From Zunongwangia atlantica 22II14-10F7 (lineage in GTDB: Bacteria > Bacteroidota > Bacteroidia > Flavobacteriales > Flavobacteriaceae): a stretch of 64,000 nt of DNA. The stretch spans positions 1-64,000 of the forward strand of contig NZ_ARYN01000004.1 of the NCBI RefSeq assembly GCF_002094855.1. The letters run 5' to 3'. The notes under the pieces are model-generated. The model did not search any database. It was not told the origin of the DNA and saw only the letters and a program-made list of their open reading frames with translations. Made by a program: the position numbers and the translations under genes. Positions 26,509 to 35,816 of this stretch are shown here, piece after piece. The first letter of the stretch is position 1, and the number at the start of each line of letters is the position of its first letter.

Positions 26509-27540
26509 ATGAGCAATATTCTAGTTACTGGGGGCTGTGGCTTTATAGGATCAAATTTTATAATACATTTTCTAAATAATAATCCTAACAAATCAATCAT
26601 TAACGTAGACGCGTTAACCTACGCAGGAGATGTTCTTAATTTATTTGAGATATCTGATAATTCTAGATATATTTTCGAAAAGGGAGATATTTGTAATAGA
26701 GATTTCATAGATCAGCTATTTTCTAAATACGACATTCGGGATGTTATACATTTAGCTGCAGAGTCTCACGTAGATAATAGTATCACCAATCCTGATGCTT
26801 TTATGCAAACCAATATTATGGGAACATTTAACCTTTTAGATGTCGCTAAAAAGTATTGGATGATTTCTGCAGGGAATTACAAGGAAGAATATATAAACTC
26901 TAGATTTCATCACGTTTCTACAGATGAAGTTTATGGCACATTAGGCGAAAAGGGACTATTTCACGAAACTACGGCTTATGCCCCTAATAGCCCTTATAGT
27001 GCATCTAAAGCTTCTTCAGATTTTATTGTACGTAGTTATCACCATACTTATGGGATGAATGTAGTTACTACAAATTGTTCGAATAATTATGGACCTAAAC
27101 AGCATGATGAAAAGTTAATTCCTGTTATTATTAGAAAGGCATTATCTGGTGAAAATATTCCTATCTATGGGAATGGTAAAAATATAAGAGACTGGCTTTA
27201 CGTTTTAGATCACTGTAAAGGAATCGAGTTAGCTTTTAAGAAAGGAATTTCTGGAGAAACTTATAATATAGGTGGCAGAAATGAGCGAACCAATATCTAT
27301 ATTGCTGAAAAGATTTGTGAAATACTCGATCAAAAAGTTCCATTAAATTCTGGTAAAAGTTATGCGGAACAAATATCTTATGTTACAGATAGAGCAGGAC
27401 ATGACTTTAGGTATGCTATTGATGCCACAAAAATTGAGAATGATTTAGGGTGGAAGGCAGATGAAAACTTTGAAACCGGAATTGAATTGACAGTTGACTG
27501 GTATTTAAATAAATATAAAAGTATTCTTGAGACTGTTTGA
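26509..27540 (+). CDS. rfbB: dTDP-glucose 4,6-dehydratase
   Basis: This is the second step of dTDP-L-rhamnose synthesis: dTDP-glucose to dTDP-4-keto-6-deoxyglucose, NAD-dependent. It is an extended SDR with Rossmann motif VTGGCGFIGSNF at the N-terminus. STDEVYG and the YSASK catalytic Tyr/Lys (about residue 163) are present, as are EKLIPV and GNGKNIRDWLYV. Length is 343 residues from ATG 26509. A TTG 33 bp upstream would add a non-family extension (MIYLILKIKEK), so I rejected it. First gene of rfbBACD. Confidence 0.96.
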   Translation: MSNILVTGGCGFIGSNFIIHFLNNNPNKSIINVDALTYAGDVLNLFEISDNSRYIFEKGDICNRDFIDQLFSKYDIRDVIHLAAESHVDNSITNPDAFMQTNIMGTFNLLDVAKKYWMISAGNYKEEYINSRFHHVSTDEVYGTLGEKGLFHETTAYAPNSPYSASKASSDFIVRSYHHTYGMNVVTTNCSNNYGPKQHDEKLIPVIIRKALSGENIPIYGNGKNIRDWLYVLDHCKGIELAFKKGISGETYNIGGRNERTNIYIAEKICEILDQKVPLNSGKSYAEQISYVTDRAGHDFRYAIDATKIENDLGWKADENFETGIELTVDWYLNKYKSILETV

Positions 27541-27569
27541 TTAACCAAAAACTAACATAACCAGATTAT

Positions 27570-28427
27570 ATGAAAGGAATAATTTTAGCAGGAGGATCTG
27601 GTACAAGACTCCATCCTTGTACAATAGCAGTAAGTAAACAATTAATGCCTATCTATGATAAACCAATGATCTACTATCCACTTTCAACTTTAATGGAAGC
27701 AGGGATAAGAGAAATTTTAATTATAAGTACCCCTCACGATATGCCTTTATTTAAAAAATTATTGGGAGATGGAGCTAAATATGGCTGTATTTTTGAATAT
27801 GCAGTTCAACCTAGACCAGAGGGCTTGGCTCAAGCTTTTTTAATTGGTGAAGATTTTATAGGTAAAGATAAAGTTGCATTGGTATTAGGTGATAATATTT
27901 TTTACGGTTCTGGATTATCTAATTTATTACAGGCAAACAATGAACCAGATGGAGGAATCATTTATGCATATCATGTGACAGATCCCGAAAGATACGGTGT
28001 TGTAGAGTTTGATGATAATCAAAAAGCAATTTCTATCGAAGAAAAACCATCAATACCAAAATCAAACTATGCAGTACCCGGAATTTACTTTTACGACAAT
28101 AATGTTATAGATATAGCCAAGAATATAAAACCAAGTAAGCGAGGAGAATTAGAAATAACTGATATAAATAAGGAATATCTTAATCAAGGAAAACTTAATG
28201 TTAGTATATTAGACCGCGGAACGGCCTGGCTCGATACAGGAACATTTAATTCTTTAATGCAGGCGTCCCAATTTGTTCAAGTAATTGAAGAAAGACAAGG
28301 GCTAAAAGTTGGTGCTATCGAGGCTTCAGCTTTAAAAATGGGATACATCACAAAAGAGCAATTTGTGAGTTTAACTGAGCCCTTTCTAAAAAGTGGATAC
28401 AGTAAAAATTTATTAGCAACAATTTAA
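27570..28427 (+). CDS. rfbA: Glucose-1-phosphate thymidylyltransferase
   Basis: This enzyme makes dTDP-glucose from dTTP and glucose-1-phosphate, the first step towards dTDP-L-rhamnose. The 285-residue length fits the family. Nucleotide-binding [11 protein letters not shown] at the N-terminus, [20 protein letters not shown] and GDNIFYG are diagnostic. [18 protein letters not shown] lies in the C-terminal half. It follows rfbB by 29 bp and shares one base with the next gene's start codon. Confidence 0.96.
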   Translation: MKGIILAGGSGTRLHPCTIAVSKQLMPIYDKPMIYYPLSTLMEAGIREILIISTPHDMPLFKKLLGDGAKYGCIFEYAVQPRPEGLAQAFLIGEDFIGKDKVALVLGDNIFYGSGLSNLLQANNEPDGGIIYAYHVTDPERYGVVEFDDNQKAISIEEKPSIPKSNYAVPGIYFYDNNVIDIAKNIKPSKRGELEITDINKEYLNQGKLNVSILDRGTAWLDTGTFNSLMQASQFVQVIEERQGLKVGAIEASALKMGYITKEQFVSLTEPFLKSGYSKNLLATI

Positions 28428-28990
28428 TGAAAGTAAAAAGAACTAGCATAGAAGGCTGTTTTGAAATTGAACCAAAAATAATAAATGATAAAAGAGGATA
28501 TTTCTATGAAAGTTTTAATAAAAAAGTTTTTCAGCAAGAAACAGGTATAAATACAGAATTTGTTCAGGATAATCAGTCATTTTCACAAAGAGGCGTTTTA
28601 AGAGGGCTTCATCTGCAGGAAGGTGATTTCTCTCAGGCAAAATTAGTTTCTGCTTTGCAAGGAAAGGTTTTAGATGTCGTGGTAGATCTTAGAAAAGGAA
28701 GCAAAACATTTGGTGAGGTTTATAGTACATTGCTTTCCGAAGAAAATAAAAAGCAATTATTTGTTCCCAGAGGTTGCGCTCATGGATTTGTTGTTTTAAG
28801 TGAAACAGCGCTTTTTTACTATAAATGCGACAATTTTTATAATAAAGAAGCTGAAGCAGGAATCATTTATAATGATAAAGATCTTGGAATAGATTGGCAT
28901 TTATCTGAGGAAGAATTGATCATATCAGATAAAGATTTGGTTTTACCAAGTTTTAAAGATTATATTTCTCAATATTCCGAAGTACAATAG
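28427..28990 (+). CDS. rfbC: dTDP-4-dehydrorhamnose 3,5-epimerase
   Basis: This cupin-fold epimerase carries out the third step, inverting C3 and C5. It has 187 residues. Family motifs include RGYFYESFNKKVF, FVQDNQSFSQRGVLRGLH with the catalytic His in GLHLQ, VVDLRKGSKTFG, and FVPRGCAHGFVVL followed by the catalytic Tyr in FYYKCDNFY. The first A of its ATG is the last base of the rfbA stop, giving tight coupling. Confidence 0.96.
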   Translation: MKVKRTSIEGCFEIEPKIINDKRGYFYESFNKKVFQQETGINTEFVQDNQSFSQRGVLRGLHLQEGDFSQAKLVSALQGKVLDVVVDLRKGSKTFGEVYSTLLSEENKKQLFVPRGCAHGFVVLSETALFYYKCDNFYNKEAEAGIIYNDKDLGIDWHLSEEELIISDKDLVLPSFKDYISQYSEVQ

Positions 28991-28991
28991 T

Positions 28992-29843
28992 ATGCTTAAA
29001 ATTCTTGTTACTGGTGGTAAAGGGCAACTTGCACAATGTATTGAAAAGTTAAGCAGTTCTTATCAATTTGAACTTGTTTTTAGAAGTTCTTCGGAATTAG
29101 ATATTACTAATGCAAAAAAAATAGAGCAAGAATTATCTAATTATAATTACGATTATTGCATTAATTGCGCTGCTTATACGCAGGTTGATAAAGCAGAATC
29201 TGATGCAAAGAAAGCTGATATCATAAATCATGTTGCTGTTGAAAATCTTGCAAAATCTTGTGCTAAATCTCAGGTTAAATTAATACATATTTCTACAGAT
29301 TTTGTTTTCTCTGGAGATAATTCTATACCTTATTTAGAAGACGATAAAACGCTTGCTTTAGGAGTTTATGGTCAAACTAAACTTGAAGGAGAATCTAAGA
29401 TTATACAAAATTTAGATCAATTTTTTATCATTAGAACTTCCTGGTTATATTCTGAATTTGGGAATAACTTTTTAAAATCGATGCTGAAGTATGGTAAGGA
29501 ACGAGAAGAATTATCTGTTGTTTTTGATCAGGTAGGTACACCAACTTATGCTATGGATTTAGCTGAAGTGATTCTTGGTATCATCCAATCTCAATCAAAA
29601 GATTACGGAGTTTACCATTATAGCAATGAAGGAGTTGCCAGTTGGTATGATTTCGCATTTAACATCTTTAATTTGGCTGGGGTCAATTGTAAATTAAAAC
29701 CTATACGATCTAAGGATTATCCAACACCTGCAAAAAGACCTTCATTCAGTGTTTTAGATAAATCTAAGATAAAAAGTACTTTTCAGATTGAAATTCCGAA
29801 TTGGCAGGATTCGCTTTCAAAAGCTATTCAGAATATAAACTAA
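28992..29843 (+). CDS. rfbD: dTDP-4-dehydrorhamnose reductase
   Basis: This SDR enzyme carries out the final NAD(P)H-dependent reduction to dTDP-L-rhamnose. It has 283 residues. The nucleotide-binding loop is TGGKGQLAQCIE, and NCAAYTQVDKAESD, STDFVFSG and YGQTKLEGE (Tyr/Lys dyad) are all in place; late motifs include YHYSNEG and RPSFSVLD. It starts one base after rfbC ends and is followed by a strong terminator, which closes the operon. No glycosyltransferase is linked here, so the user of the sugar lies elsewhere. Confidence 0.96.
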   Translation: MLKILVTGGKGQLAQCIEKLSSSYQFELVFRSSSELDITNAKKIEQELSNYNYDYCINCAAYTQVDKAESDAKKADIINHVAVENLAKSCAKSQVKLIHISTDFVFSGDNSIPYLEDDKTLALGVYGQTKLEGESKIIQNLDQFFIIRTSWLYSEFGNNFLKSMLKYGKEREELSVVFDQVGTPTYAMDLAEVILGIIQSQSKDYGVYHYSNEGVASWYDFAFNIFNLAGVNCKLKPIRSKDYPTPAKRPSFSVLDKSKIKSTFQIEIPNWQDSLSKAIQNIN

Positions 29844-29844
29844 A

Positions 29845-29880
29845 ACAAAAAAGCTTCAATTTTAATTGAAGCTTTTTTAT
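29845..29880 (+). terminator. Terminator closing the rfbBACD operon (probably bidirectional)
   Basis: aagcttcaat-ttta-attgaagctt forms a 10-bp perfect stem with T6 on the right and A-rich sequence on the left. It can serve rfbD and, on the other strand, the Bax-inhibitor gene ending at 30002. Confidence 0.85.
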
Positions 29881-30001
29881 AGTTTCTAATATTTAACTTT
29901 TAACTCGATAATTGAGTTTAAATCCTCCAGTTCACGATTTTTATAGTGATGTCTAAATAAAACTATTTTCAAACAAATACATAGACTTGAAGCAATTTTT
30001 T

Positions 30002-30736
30002 CTATTTCCTATTTCCAAAGATTCTAAGTAGGAAAAGGAACATATTTATAAAGTCTAAGTAAAGTGTAATAGCTCCCATTAAAGCCAAATTATGGCCGAT
30101 ATCTGAATCTTCCATTCCTGCTCTATACATTCTTTTGATCTTTTGAGTGTCGTAAGCAGTTAGGCCAACAAAAATCAAAACACCGGCATAAGTAATTACC
30201 CAATATAAAATTTCGCTAAAAAAGAAAATGTTTACGATCGAGGCGATTATAATCCCGATTAATGCCATAAAGCAAAGATTACCAATACTGGTAAGATCTC
30301 TTTTAGTAAAATATCCGTAAGCACTCATAGCACCAAACGTACCGGCAGTTACAAAAAAAGTGGTCGCTATAGAAGCTGAGGTAAATACAAGTAAAATAAA
30401 TGATAAAGTAATACCATTTAACACGGAATACAGGATAAATAAAGCTGTAGCGGTAGTAGTCGACAACTTTTGAATATTAGCGCCAATATATCCAACTAAT
30501 AAAACTTCCCCAATTAAAAGTCCGTAAAAAACAAGCTTATTAGAGAAGATTAAATTCATCAATTCATAACTACCAGCTGCAAAAAATGCAGTTACACCGG
30601 TAATTAGAAGTGCCAGTGACATCCAGTTAAAAACCTTATTTATATAAGCTGTTTGCCCTTGTTTAAGTTGCGCATCAGAGTAAATTACCTGTTCTTCAGG
30701 ATTTATATTTTCTGATATTTGAGAGTCTGAATTCAT
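30002..30736 (-). CDS. Bax inhibitor-1/YccA family membrane protein
   Basis: This 244-residue protein has seven hydrophobic helices and the family's conserved segments: KVFNWMSLALLITGVTAFFA near the N-terminus, SVLNGITLSFIL, then GLTAYDTQKIKRMY, and GAITLYLDFINMFLFLLRIF at the C-terminus. It is an inner-membrane protein. Family members conduct calcium or modulate membrane protease FtsH in other bacteria; the role here is not known. A single gene, separated from purB by a terminator. Confidence 0.93.
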   Translation of the reverse strand: MNSDSQISENINPEEQVIYSDAQLKQGQTAYINKVFNWMSLALLITGVTAFFAAGSYELMNLIFSNKLVFYGLLIGEVLLVGYIGANIQKLSTTTATALFILYSVLNGITLSFILLVFTSASIATTFFVTAGTFGAMSAYGYFTKRDLTSIGNLCFMALIGIIIASIVNIFFFSEILYWVITYAGVLIFVGLTAYDTQKIKRMYRAGMEDSDIGHNLALMGAITLYLDFINMFLFLLRIFGNRK

Positions 30737-30810
30737 AATTTCAATTTACGGTTTAGTGTAAAAATATAGATTTATTTATTACAAAAATAGTCGAATTTCT
30801 ATTAGTTGTG

Positions 30811-30842
30811 ATACAAAAAAGGATTGCCACTGGCAATCCTTT
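30811..30842 (-). terminator. Terminator after purB
   Basis: aaaggattgcc-act-ggcaatccttt is an 11-bp perfect stem with a 3-base loop. On the minus strand it is followed by a T run, which lies just past the purB stop at 30871. Confidence 0.88.
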
Positions 30843-30870
30843 GATATTCAATAAGAATAAAAAATGTAAA

Positions 30871-32208
30871 TTAGATTCCGGTATAGTTTTGCGGAGTAAT
30901 TTTCTTTAATTCTTCCTTAATATTATCTTCTACTTCTAAGTTTTCAATAAAGTTAGCGATACTTGTTTTATTGATCTTTTCGTTAGTACGAGTAAGGCCT
31001 TTTAAAGTTTCGTAAGGATTTTTAAAACCTTCACGTCTTAAGATTGTCTGAATAGCTTCAGCAACTACGGCCCAGTTTGCTTCAAGATCTGCATTAAGCT
31101 TTTCTTCATTCAGCAATAATTTATTCAAGCCTTTTAAAGTCGACTGGAATCCAATAACTGTGTGCCCAACAGGAACGCCTATATTTCTTAAAACAGTACT
31201 ATCAGTTAAATCTCGCTGTAATCTACTCACTGGTAATTTAGCGGCTAAATGCTCAAAAATAGCATTCGCGATACCCAAGTTCCCTTCACTGTTTTCAAAA
31301 TCGATAGGATTTACCTTATGTGGCATGGCAGAGCTTCCTATTTCTCCAGCTTTGATCTTTTGCTTAAAATAATCCATAGAAACATACGTCCAGATATCTT
31401 TATCTAAATCTAGGATTATGGTGTTTATTCTTTTTAAAGCATCAAAAAGAGCAGCCATGTGATCGTAATGCTCGATTTGAGTTGTTGGGAAAGAATGTTT
31501 TAAACCAAGAGTGTTTTCAACAAAGCCGCTACCAAATTTTTTCCAGTCAATTTCTGGATATGCTACAAAATGAGCATTATAATTTCCTGTTGCGCCACCA
31601 AATTTAGCAGCGTGACTACAAGCATCTAAAAGCTCTTTTTGTTCCTTTAGTCGAGCAGTAAAAACCTCTATTTCTTTACCAAGTCGAGTAGGAGAGGCAG
31701 GCTGGCCGTGAGTACGGGCAAGCATTGGTACATCTTTCCAATCTTTAGCAAGCGATTTTAATTTGCTTAGAATTTCGTCTAATTGTGGTATATAAACTTC
31801 CTCTATCGCATCTTTTAACGAAAGCGGAACCGCTGTATTATTAATATCCTGAGAAGTAAGCCCAAAATGTATAAATTCTTTAGACTTTTCCAGGCCTAAT
31901 TTTTCAAACTCTTCTTTTAAAAAATATTCTACCGCTTTAACATCGTGATTGGTGGTTTTTTCAATCTCTTTTATAGCCTGTGCATCCTGAATTGTAAAGT
32001 TTTCGTACAACCCACGAAGTTGTGGAAAAACAGCCTCATCTACATCTTTTAACTGAGGTAAAGGAAGTTTACATAAAGCAATAAAATATTCAACTTCTAC
32101 TTTTACACGATATTTTATAAGCGCTTTTTCACTAAAATAAGCCGATAAAGCTTTTGTTTTAGAATGATATCTTCCGTCTATCGGAGAAATTGCATTTAGC
32201 GGAGTCAT
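30871..32208 (-). CDS. purB: Adenylosuccinate lyase
   Basis: PurB acts twice in purine synthesis: SAICAR to AICAR, and adenylosuccinate to AMP. It has 445 residues. The fumarase/lyase signature is SSAMPHKVNPIDFENSEGN. The N-terminal LNAISPIDGRYHSKTKALS and FGLTSQDINNTAVP are typical of the E. coli-like PurB subtype. TTNHDVKAVEYFLKEE carries the conserved His. ATG at 32208. It lies 58 bp after the upstream minus-strand gene, perhaps in the same transcript. Confidence 0.96.
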   Translation of the reverse strand: MTPLNAISPIDGRYHSKTKALSAYFSEKALIKYRVKVEVEYFIALCKLPLPQLKDVDEAVFPQLRGLYENFTIQDAQAIKEIEKTTNHDVKAVEYFLKEEFEKLGLEKSKEFIHFGLTSQDINNTAVPLSLKDAIEEVYIPQLDEILSKLKSLAKDWKDVPMLARTHGQPASPTRLGKEIEVFTARLKEQKELLDACSHAAKFGGATGNYNAHFVAYPEIDWKKFGSGFVENTLGLKHSFPTTQIEHYDHMAALFDALKRINTIILDLDKDIWTYVSMDYFKQKIKAGEIGSSAMPHKVNPIDFENSEGNLGIANAIFEHLAAKLPVSRLQRDLTDSTVLRNIGVPVGHTVIGFQSTLKGLNKLLLNEEKLNADLEANWAVVAEAIQTILRREGFKNPYETLKGLTRTNEKINKTSIANFIENLEVEDNIKEELKKITPQNYTGI

Positions 32209-32266
32209 TTTCTTATTTTAAAAGTTAAAGCGTAAAGATAGTGCTTCAAAACCATCTAAGAAACCA

Positions 32267-32800
32267 CTATCTTAAATTCTTTAAAATTTTTGTTCCGCGA
32301 GATTTAAAACCGGCAGATTCCTTAGCCAGATTTTGTTCTAAATATGCTCTCAATTCCGGGTGAATCCAGCCTATTTTAAAACCCAGGTAAAAAAGACTTT
32401 GCATCGCAAAAGCTTTTGTTGCGGTTTTACTGTTTACTAAAAGCCAGTCGAAACAAACACTGGCCATTTTTTCTAAAGATTGCTGCGGAATTTTAAAACC
32501 TGATTCTTTATATTGAAATTCGCTAATTTTCTCCAATAATTTTGAAATGCAGCGCTTCTCGGTTTCTGAAGTGATTTTGGTTGAAATTTCAATGATTTCT
32601 TCGGAATAATTTTTTACTTCTTCCCAATGATCCCTGGTATAAAATTCTAAAGCCACAATTGCTTTAAGGCGATATACTGTAGATTGCTGAATAATCTGAA
32701 TTAAATCCGGTAGAAACTGATTTTTGCTAATTATCCTGCTTAAGTTTGCTCTACTTTCAGCATGCATGGTCATTTTCTCTAGATGAAATTCGACATTCAC
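32267..32800 (-). CDS. Hypothetical helical (HEAT-like) protein
   Basis: This 177-residue all-alpha protein has HEAT-repeat-like texture: TVYRLKAIVALEFYTRDHWE, LEKMASVCFDWLLVNSKTAT, then KAFAMQSLFYLGFKIGWIHP. I do not recognise a named family. The start is GTG at 32800, forming a GTGA 4-bp overlap with the sirtuin stop, which argues for translational coupling. Later in-frame ATGs would remove the first 9-11 residues. It sits between cobB and purB on the same strand and may be cotranscribed with both. Confidence 0.72.
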   Translation of the reverse strand: MNVEFHLEKMTMHAESRANLSRIISKNQFLPDLIQIIQQSTVYRLKAIVALEFYTRDHWEEVKNYSEEIIEISTKITSETEKRCISKLLEKISEFQYKESGFKIPQQSLEKMASVCFDWLLVNSKTATKAFAMQSLFYLGFKIGWIHPELRAYLEQNLAKESAGFKSRGTKILKNLR

Positions 32801-33486
32801 GAGACAAATTTTTTGCGAAGTTCTTCAGCCATTTTTGGGACGCCACTTACTGCTTTTTCAGCATAAATATTTAGATATTCATTCTCCTGAATATTAGGAT
32901 TAGGATCGATAAAATAAACTGGCGTTTGCGGCGATGCAAAATCTATTAGACCAGCTGCCGGGTAAACTTGCATTGATGTTCCTATAATTGCAATAATATC
33001 GGCTTGCGATACTTTTTGAATGGCTTTTTCCATCTTTGGGACCGCTTCACCAAACCAAACCACATGCGGGCGTAATTGAAAATTATGTTCGCAAAAATCA
33101 CCAATCTTAATATCTTGTTTCCAATCGAGCACTAAATTTTCATCAAAAGTGCTGCGGGCTTTTAAAAGTTCGCCATGTAAATGCAAAACATTAGCACTGC
33201 CGGCACGTTCGTGAAGATCGTCGATGTTTTGTGTAATAATTTCAACGTTAAAATCCTGTTCTAATTCGGCCAAAACTATATGTGCTTTATTAGGATCAAC
33301 GCTTAACAACTGTTTTCTACGCTGATTATAAAAATCGAGTACCAGTTCCTGGTCTTTTTCCCAGCCTAAAGGCGAAGCTACCTGCATCACATCGTGGCCT
33401 TCCCATAAACCATCAGCATCTCTAAAGGTTTTTATACCACTTTCGGCACTAATTCCTGCCCCTGTAAGTACTACAAGATTTTTCAT
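32797..33486 (-). CDS. cobB: SIR2-family NAD-dependent deacylase (sirtuin)
   Basis: This 229-residue Sir2 fold has NAD-binding LTGAGISAESGIKTFRD, TQNIDDLHERAG and the catalytic His in VLHLHGE. DFYNQRRKQL supplies the Tyr-x-x-Arg pair linked to desuccinylase activity in class III sirtuins, and RPHVVWFGE is present. The zinc module is degenerate: only one cysteine (GDFCEHNF) is found where four are usual, so this is a zinc-less form. It is expected to remove acetyl or succinyl groups from lysines in cytoplasmic proteins. Confidence 0.92.
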   Translation of the reverse strand: MKNLVVLTGAGISAESGIKTFRDADGLWEGHDVMQVASPLGWEKDQELVLDFYNQRRKQLLSVDPNKAHIVLAELEQDFNVEIITQNIDDLHERAGSANVLHLHGELLKARSTFDENLVLDWKQDIKIGDFCEHNFQLRPHVVWFGEAVPKMEKAIQKVSQADIIAIIGTSMQVYPAAGLIDFASPQTPVYFIDPNPNIQENEYLNIYAEKAVSGVPKMAEELRKKFVS

Positions 33487-33751
33487 AAAAAGAAATTTTG
33501 AAAAAGATAATTATTTTGAAGAAACCTGAACCTTATATTCGATAAAAATCAATACAATTTTTATCGAATATTAACTTTTATAGCGATTTAGATTTCAATT
33601 TTATGTTACTGTAATTCATTTGTTATTTACAGACGCTAAATTTTAAATTTTTAAGCAGTAATTTGAATGATTTTCATTTTTATTACGCACGATATTTAAG
33701 GCTGAATGGGCTTTTATAGCATCTTTTATACATTTAGTAATTTCATTTTTA

Positions 33752-33759
33752 TATTTTTG
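33752..33759 (+). promoter_or_regulatory. Candidate -7 box directly before trmH
   Basis: TATTTTTG matches TAnnTTTG only 7 bp before the ATG at 33767. If used, the mRNA would be nearly leaderless. No TTG -33 element is evident, so support is weak. Confidence 0.25.
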
Positions 33760-33766
33760 ATGATAT

Positions 33767-34420
33767 ATGAATGACCCTGCTTTAATTTCTTACTTAGAAG
33801 ATTTTCTTACCGATCGTAGAAGGTCGCTTATTAAAAAAGTGATCGATCAACGAACTAATCATATAACTGTGGCTACACAAGATGTATATCAATTACATAA
33901 TACAAGCGCAGTTATACGAAGTTGTGATGTTTTTGGAATCCAAAATGTACATGTAATCGAAGAAAAATTTCCTAAAAGGATAGATCGCGAGATCGCCATG
34001 GGCGCTCAAAAATGGGTTACTGTGAATCGTCATGCTTCAGCAAAAGAGTGTATATCGCATTTACGGGAAAATGGCTATCAAATTGTAGCGACAAGCCCCC
34101 ATAATGATTCTTTACACTTGGGAGATTTTGATGTCAATAAGAAGTCGGCTTTATTCTTCGGGACAGAGCGTTATGGATTATCAGAAGAAATAATGAAAGA
34201 AGCAGATTGTACTTTAAAAATCCCCATGTACGGTTTTACAGAGAGTTTAAATATCTCTGTTTCTGCCGCAATTATCTTACAAAGTCTAGCTGAACGGATA
34301 AGAAAAGAAGCTGTGAATTGGCAACTTAATGAAGAAGAGAAAGAAGACTTAAAATTACAATGGCTTAAGAATAACCTTAAAAATAGTAGTGAGCTTATTT
34401 CTCATTTTTATTCGAAATAA
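33767..34420 (+). CDS. trmH: tRNA (guanosine-2'-O)-methyltransferase, SPOUT family
   Basis: TrmH methylates G18 of tRNA at the ribose using SAM. It has 217 residues. Motif 1 reads NTSAVIRSCDVFGIQNVHVI, with the catalytic Arg. The knot region has LFFGTERYGLSEEI and IPMYGFTESLNISVSAAII, which are the SpoU motifs 2 and 3. The DREIAMGAQKWV segment fits TrmH more than RlmB. It is followed 32 bp later by an SRPBCC gene. Confidence 0.9.
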   Translation: MNDPALISYLEDFLTDRRRSLIKKVIDQRTNHITVATQDVYQLHNTSAVIRSCDVFGIQNVHVIEEKFPKRIDREIAMGAQKWVTVNRHASAKECISHLRENGYQIVATSPHNDSLHLGDFDVNKKSALFFGTERYGLSEEIMKEADCTLKIPMYGFTESLNISVSAAIILQSLAERIRKEAVNWQLNEEEKEDLKLQWLKNNLKNSSELISHFYSK

Positions 34421-34452
34421 TTGCTAATTTTAACAAAAAGTAAATTACACCA

Positions 34453-34989
34453 ATGACGCTTTTCTTCTACGTTATTATTGCGATAATTACGTTTGTAGCT
34501 TTTTTACATGCCTGGTCTAAGAAAGATTATGATGTAAGTAGAACTATTGTTATAAATAGATCTAAAGCAGATATTTTTGGTTTTGTAAGACAACTTAAGA
34601 ACCAACAAAAATGGGTTTCTCAATTACAAAATGCTAAGCTTACTCACTTAAAATTTAAGGGAGAGGATGGCAAGGAAGGTGCAATTGTATATTGGAAAGG
34701 TGATAAAAGTATTGGTGAGGGCACTCAAAAGATTATAAAAGTAAAACCCGGCCATGTTTTCGAAATAAAATTACTTGTAGTAAAACCCGCAGAAGCAGTA
34801 GCTTTAGTATATTTTGCATCAAAAGAAATACAGCCAGAAAGAACTAAAATCGTCTTTGGTGTACGTGGTTATTTACCATTTCCTTATTCTGTGATTTCTA
34901 TTTTCTACAGTATGGAGAATCGATTAGGCAATGATTTTGAAAAGAGTCTTCAAAACCTTAAAAGCTACTTAGAAGAAAGCAACTTCTAA
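34453..34989 (+). CDS. SRPBCC-family protein with N-terminal membrane helix
   Basis: This 178-residue protein opens with one membrane helix (LFFYVIIAIITFVAFLHAW), followed by a START/Bet v 1-like (SRPBCC) ligand-binding domain. The domain begins YDVSRTIVINRSKADIFGFV and includes KNQQKWVSQLQ and GDKSIGEGTQKIIKVKPG. This is the polyketide-cyclase/lipid-binding helix-grip fold. The tether suggests action at a membrane surface, possibly on a hydrophobic ligand. It overlaps the convergent next gene by 4 bp. Confidence 0.8.
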   Translation: MTLFFYVIIAIITFVAFLHAWSKKDYDVSRTIVINRSKADIFGFVRQLKNQQKWVSQLQNAKLTHLKFKGEDGKEGAIVYWKGDKSIGEGTQKIIKVKPGHVFEIKLLVVKPAEAVALVYFASKEIQPERTKIVFGVRGYLPFPYSVISIFYSMENRLGNDFEKSLQNLKSYLEESNF

Positions 34990-35750
34990 TTTTTGTTACG
35001 CTGTAGTAATTTATATTCTTCCCAACAACCACTTATGGCATCAAGGATTTGTAAATCTGTAGCTGTTTTTACAAAATCTTCGGAATAGTTACACCTACTT
35101 AAAACTTCTTCGATTTCAGCTTTACTAAGCTGTAGCATTGCGCTTAATGTTTCGCGATTATATTTAGAGCCTAAAAGATCACGAATACTTTCGTCTTCTT
35201 TCATTTGCCTAAGCTTACGCATTTGACGCTCTCTTCGGCTAAATAGATTGTTCAATGCATCGGCAGGATTAAAAATAGATCCAATTACTTTATTAAAAGC
35301 ATTAGGAGAAGAACCTCCGGCCTCATAACCAATATTAAGGCCGGAAATACTATATCTCTTATTTTCATAAATTGGGATATTCTTAGCGTCGATTTCAAGA
35401 TAACCGGTAAGTTTTACGTCACTCACGGTCACTTCTTCCAAAGCGATCCCAACTTCTGTCATTTTCACTTTTACATTTCCGTATTTAAGCCAATCGTTAG
35501 TTACCCTTACTTTAATAGATTTAAAACCTAAATAAGTAAAATATAAGGTGTCATTTGCTGTTGCCTGCAATTTAAAAGAACCATCTTCTTCAGAAGTGCT
35601 TCCTTTTACCTGGTTAAGGTTTACAATATGAACATTCTCTAATGGCACGTCATTAGCCGCATTCATCACGGTTCCTGAAATAACATCCTGAGCGCTTGCT
35701 ATTTGGCAAACAAAAAATACTGAAAATAAAAAAGTAACTAACTGCTTCAT
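34986..35750 (-). CDS. Secreted carboxypeptidase-like regulatory domain protein
   Basis: This 254-residue protein has a signal peptide (FLFSVFFVCQIASAQDV), then a CarboxypepD_reg-like beta-sandwich at ~22-105 (ISGTVMNAANDVPLENVHIV, FTYLGFKSIKVRV). This is the domain found at the N-terminus of Bacteroidota TonB-dependent receptors. Here it is not followed by a barrel but by a basic helical region (RRERQMRKLRQMKEDES) and a helical C-terminus. Such stand-alone forms are common in Flavobacteria and have no assigned function. Periplasmic or outer-membrane associated. Confidence 0.82.
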   Translation of the reverse strand: MKQLVTFLFSVFFVCQIASAQDVISGTVMNAANDVPLENVHIVNLNQVKGSTSEEDGSFKLQATANDTLYFTYLGFKSIKVRVTNDWLKYGNVKVKMTEVGIALEEVTVSDVKLTGYLEIDAKNIPIYENKRYSISGLNIGYEAGGSSPNAFNKVIGSIFNPADALNNLFSRRERQMRKLRQMKEDESIRDLLGSKYNRETLSAMLQLSKAEIEEVLSRCNYSEDFVKTATDLQILDAISGCWEEYKLLQRNKN

Positions 35751-35816
35751 AAATCTTGGGGCCTAAAATATGAAAATCATTCTAAAAAATGATGCCAAAA
35801 TAGGCTAAAACCTAGC

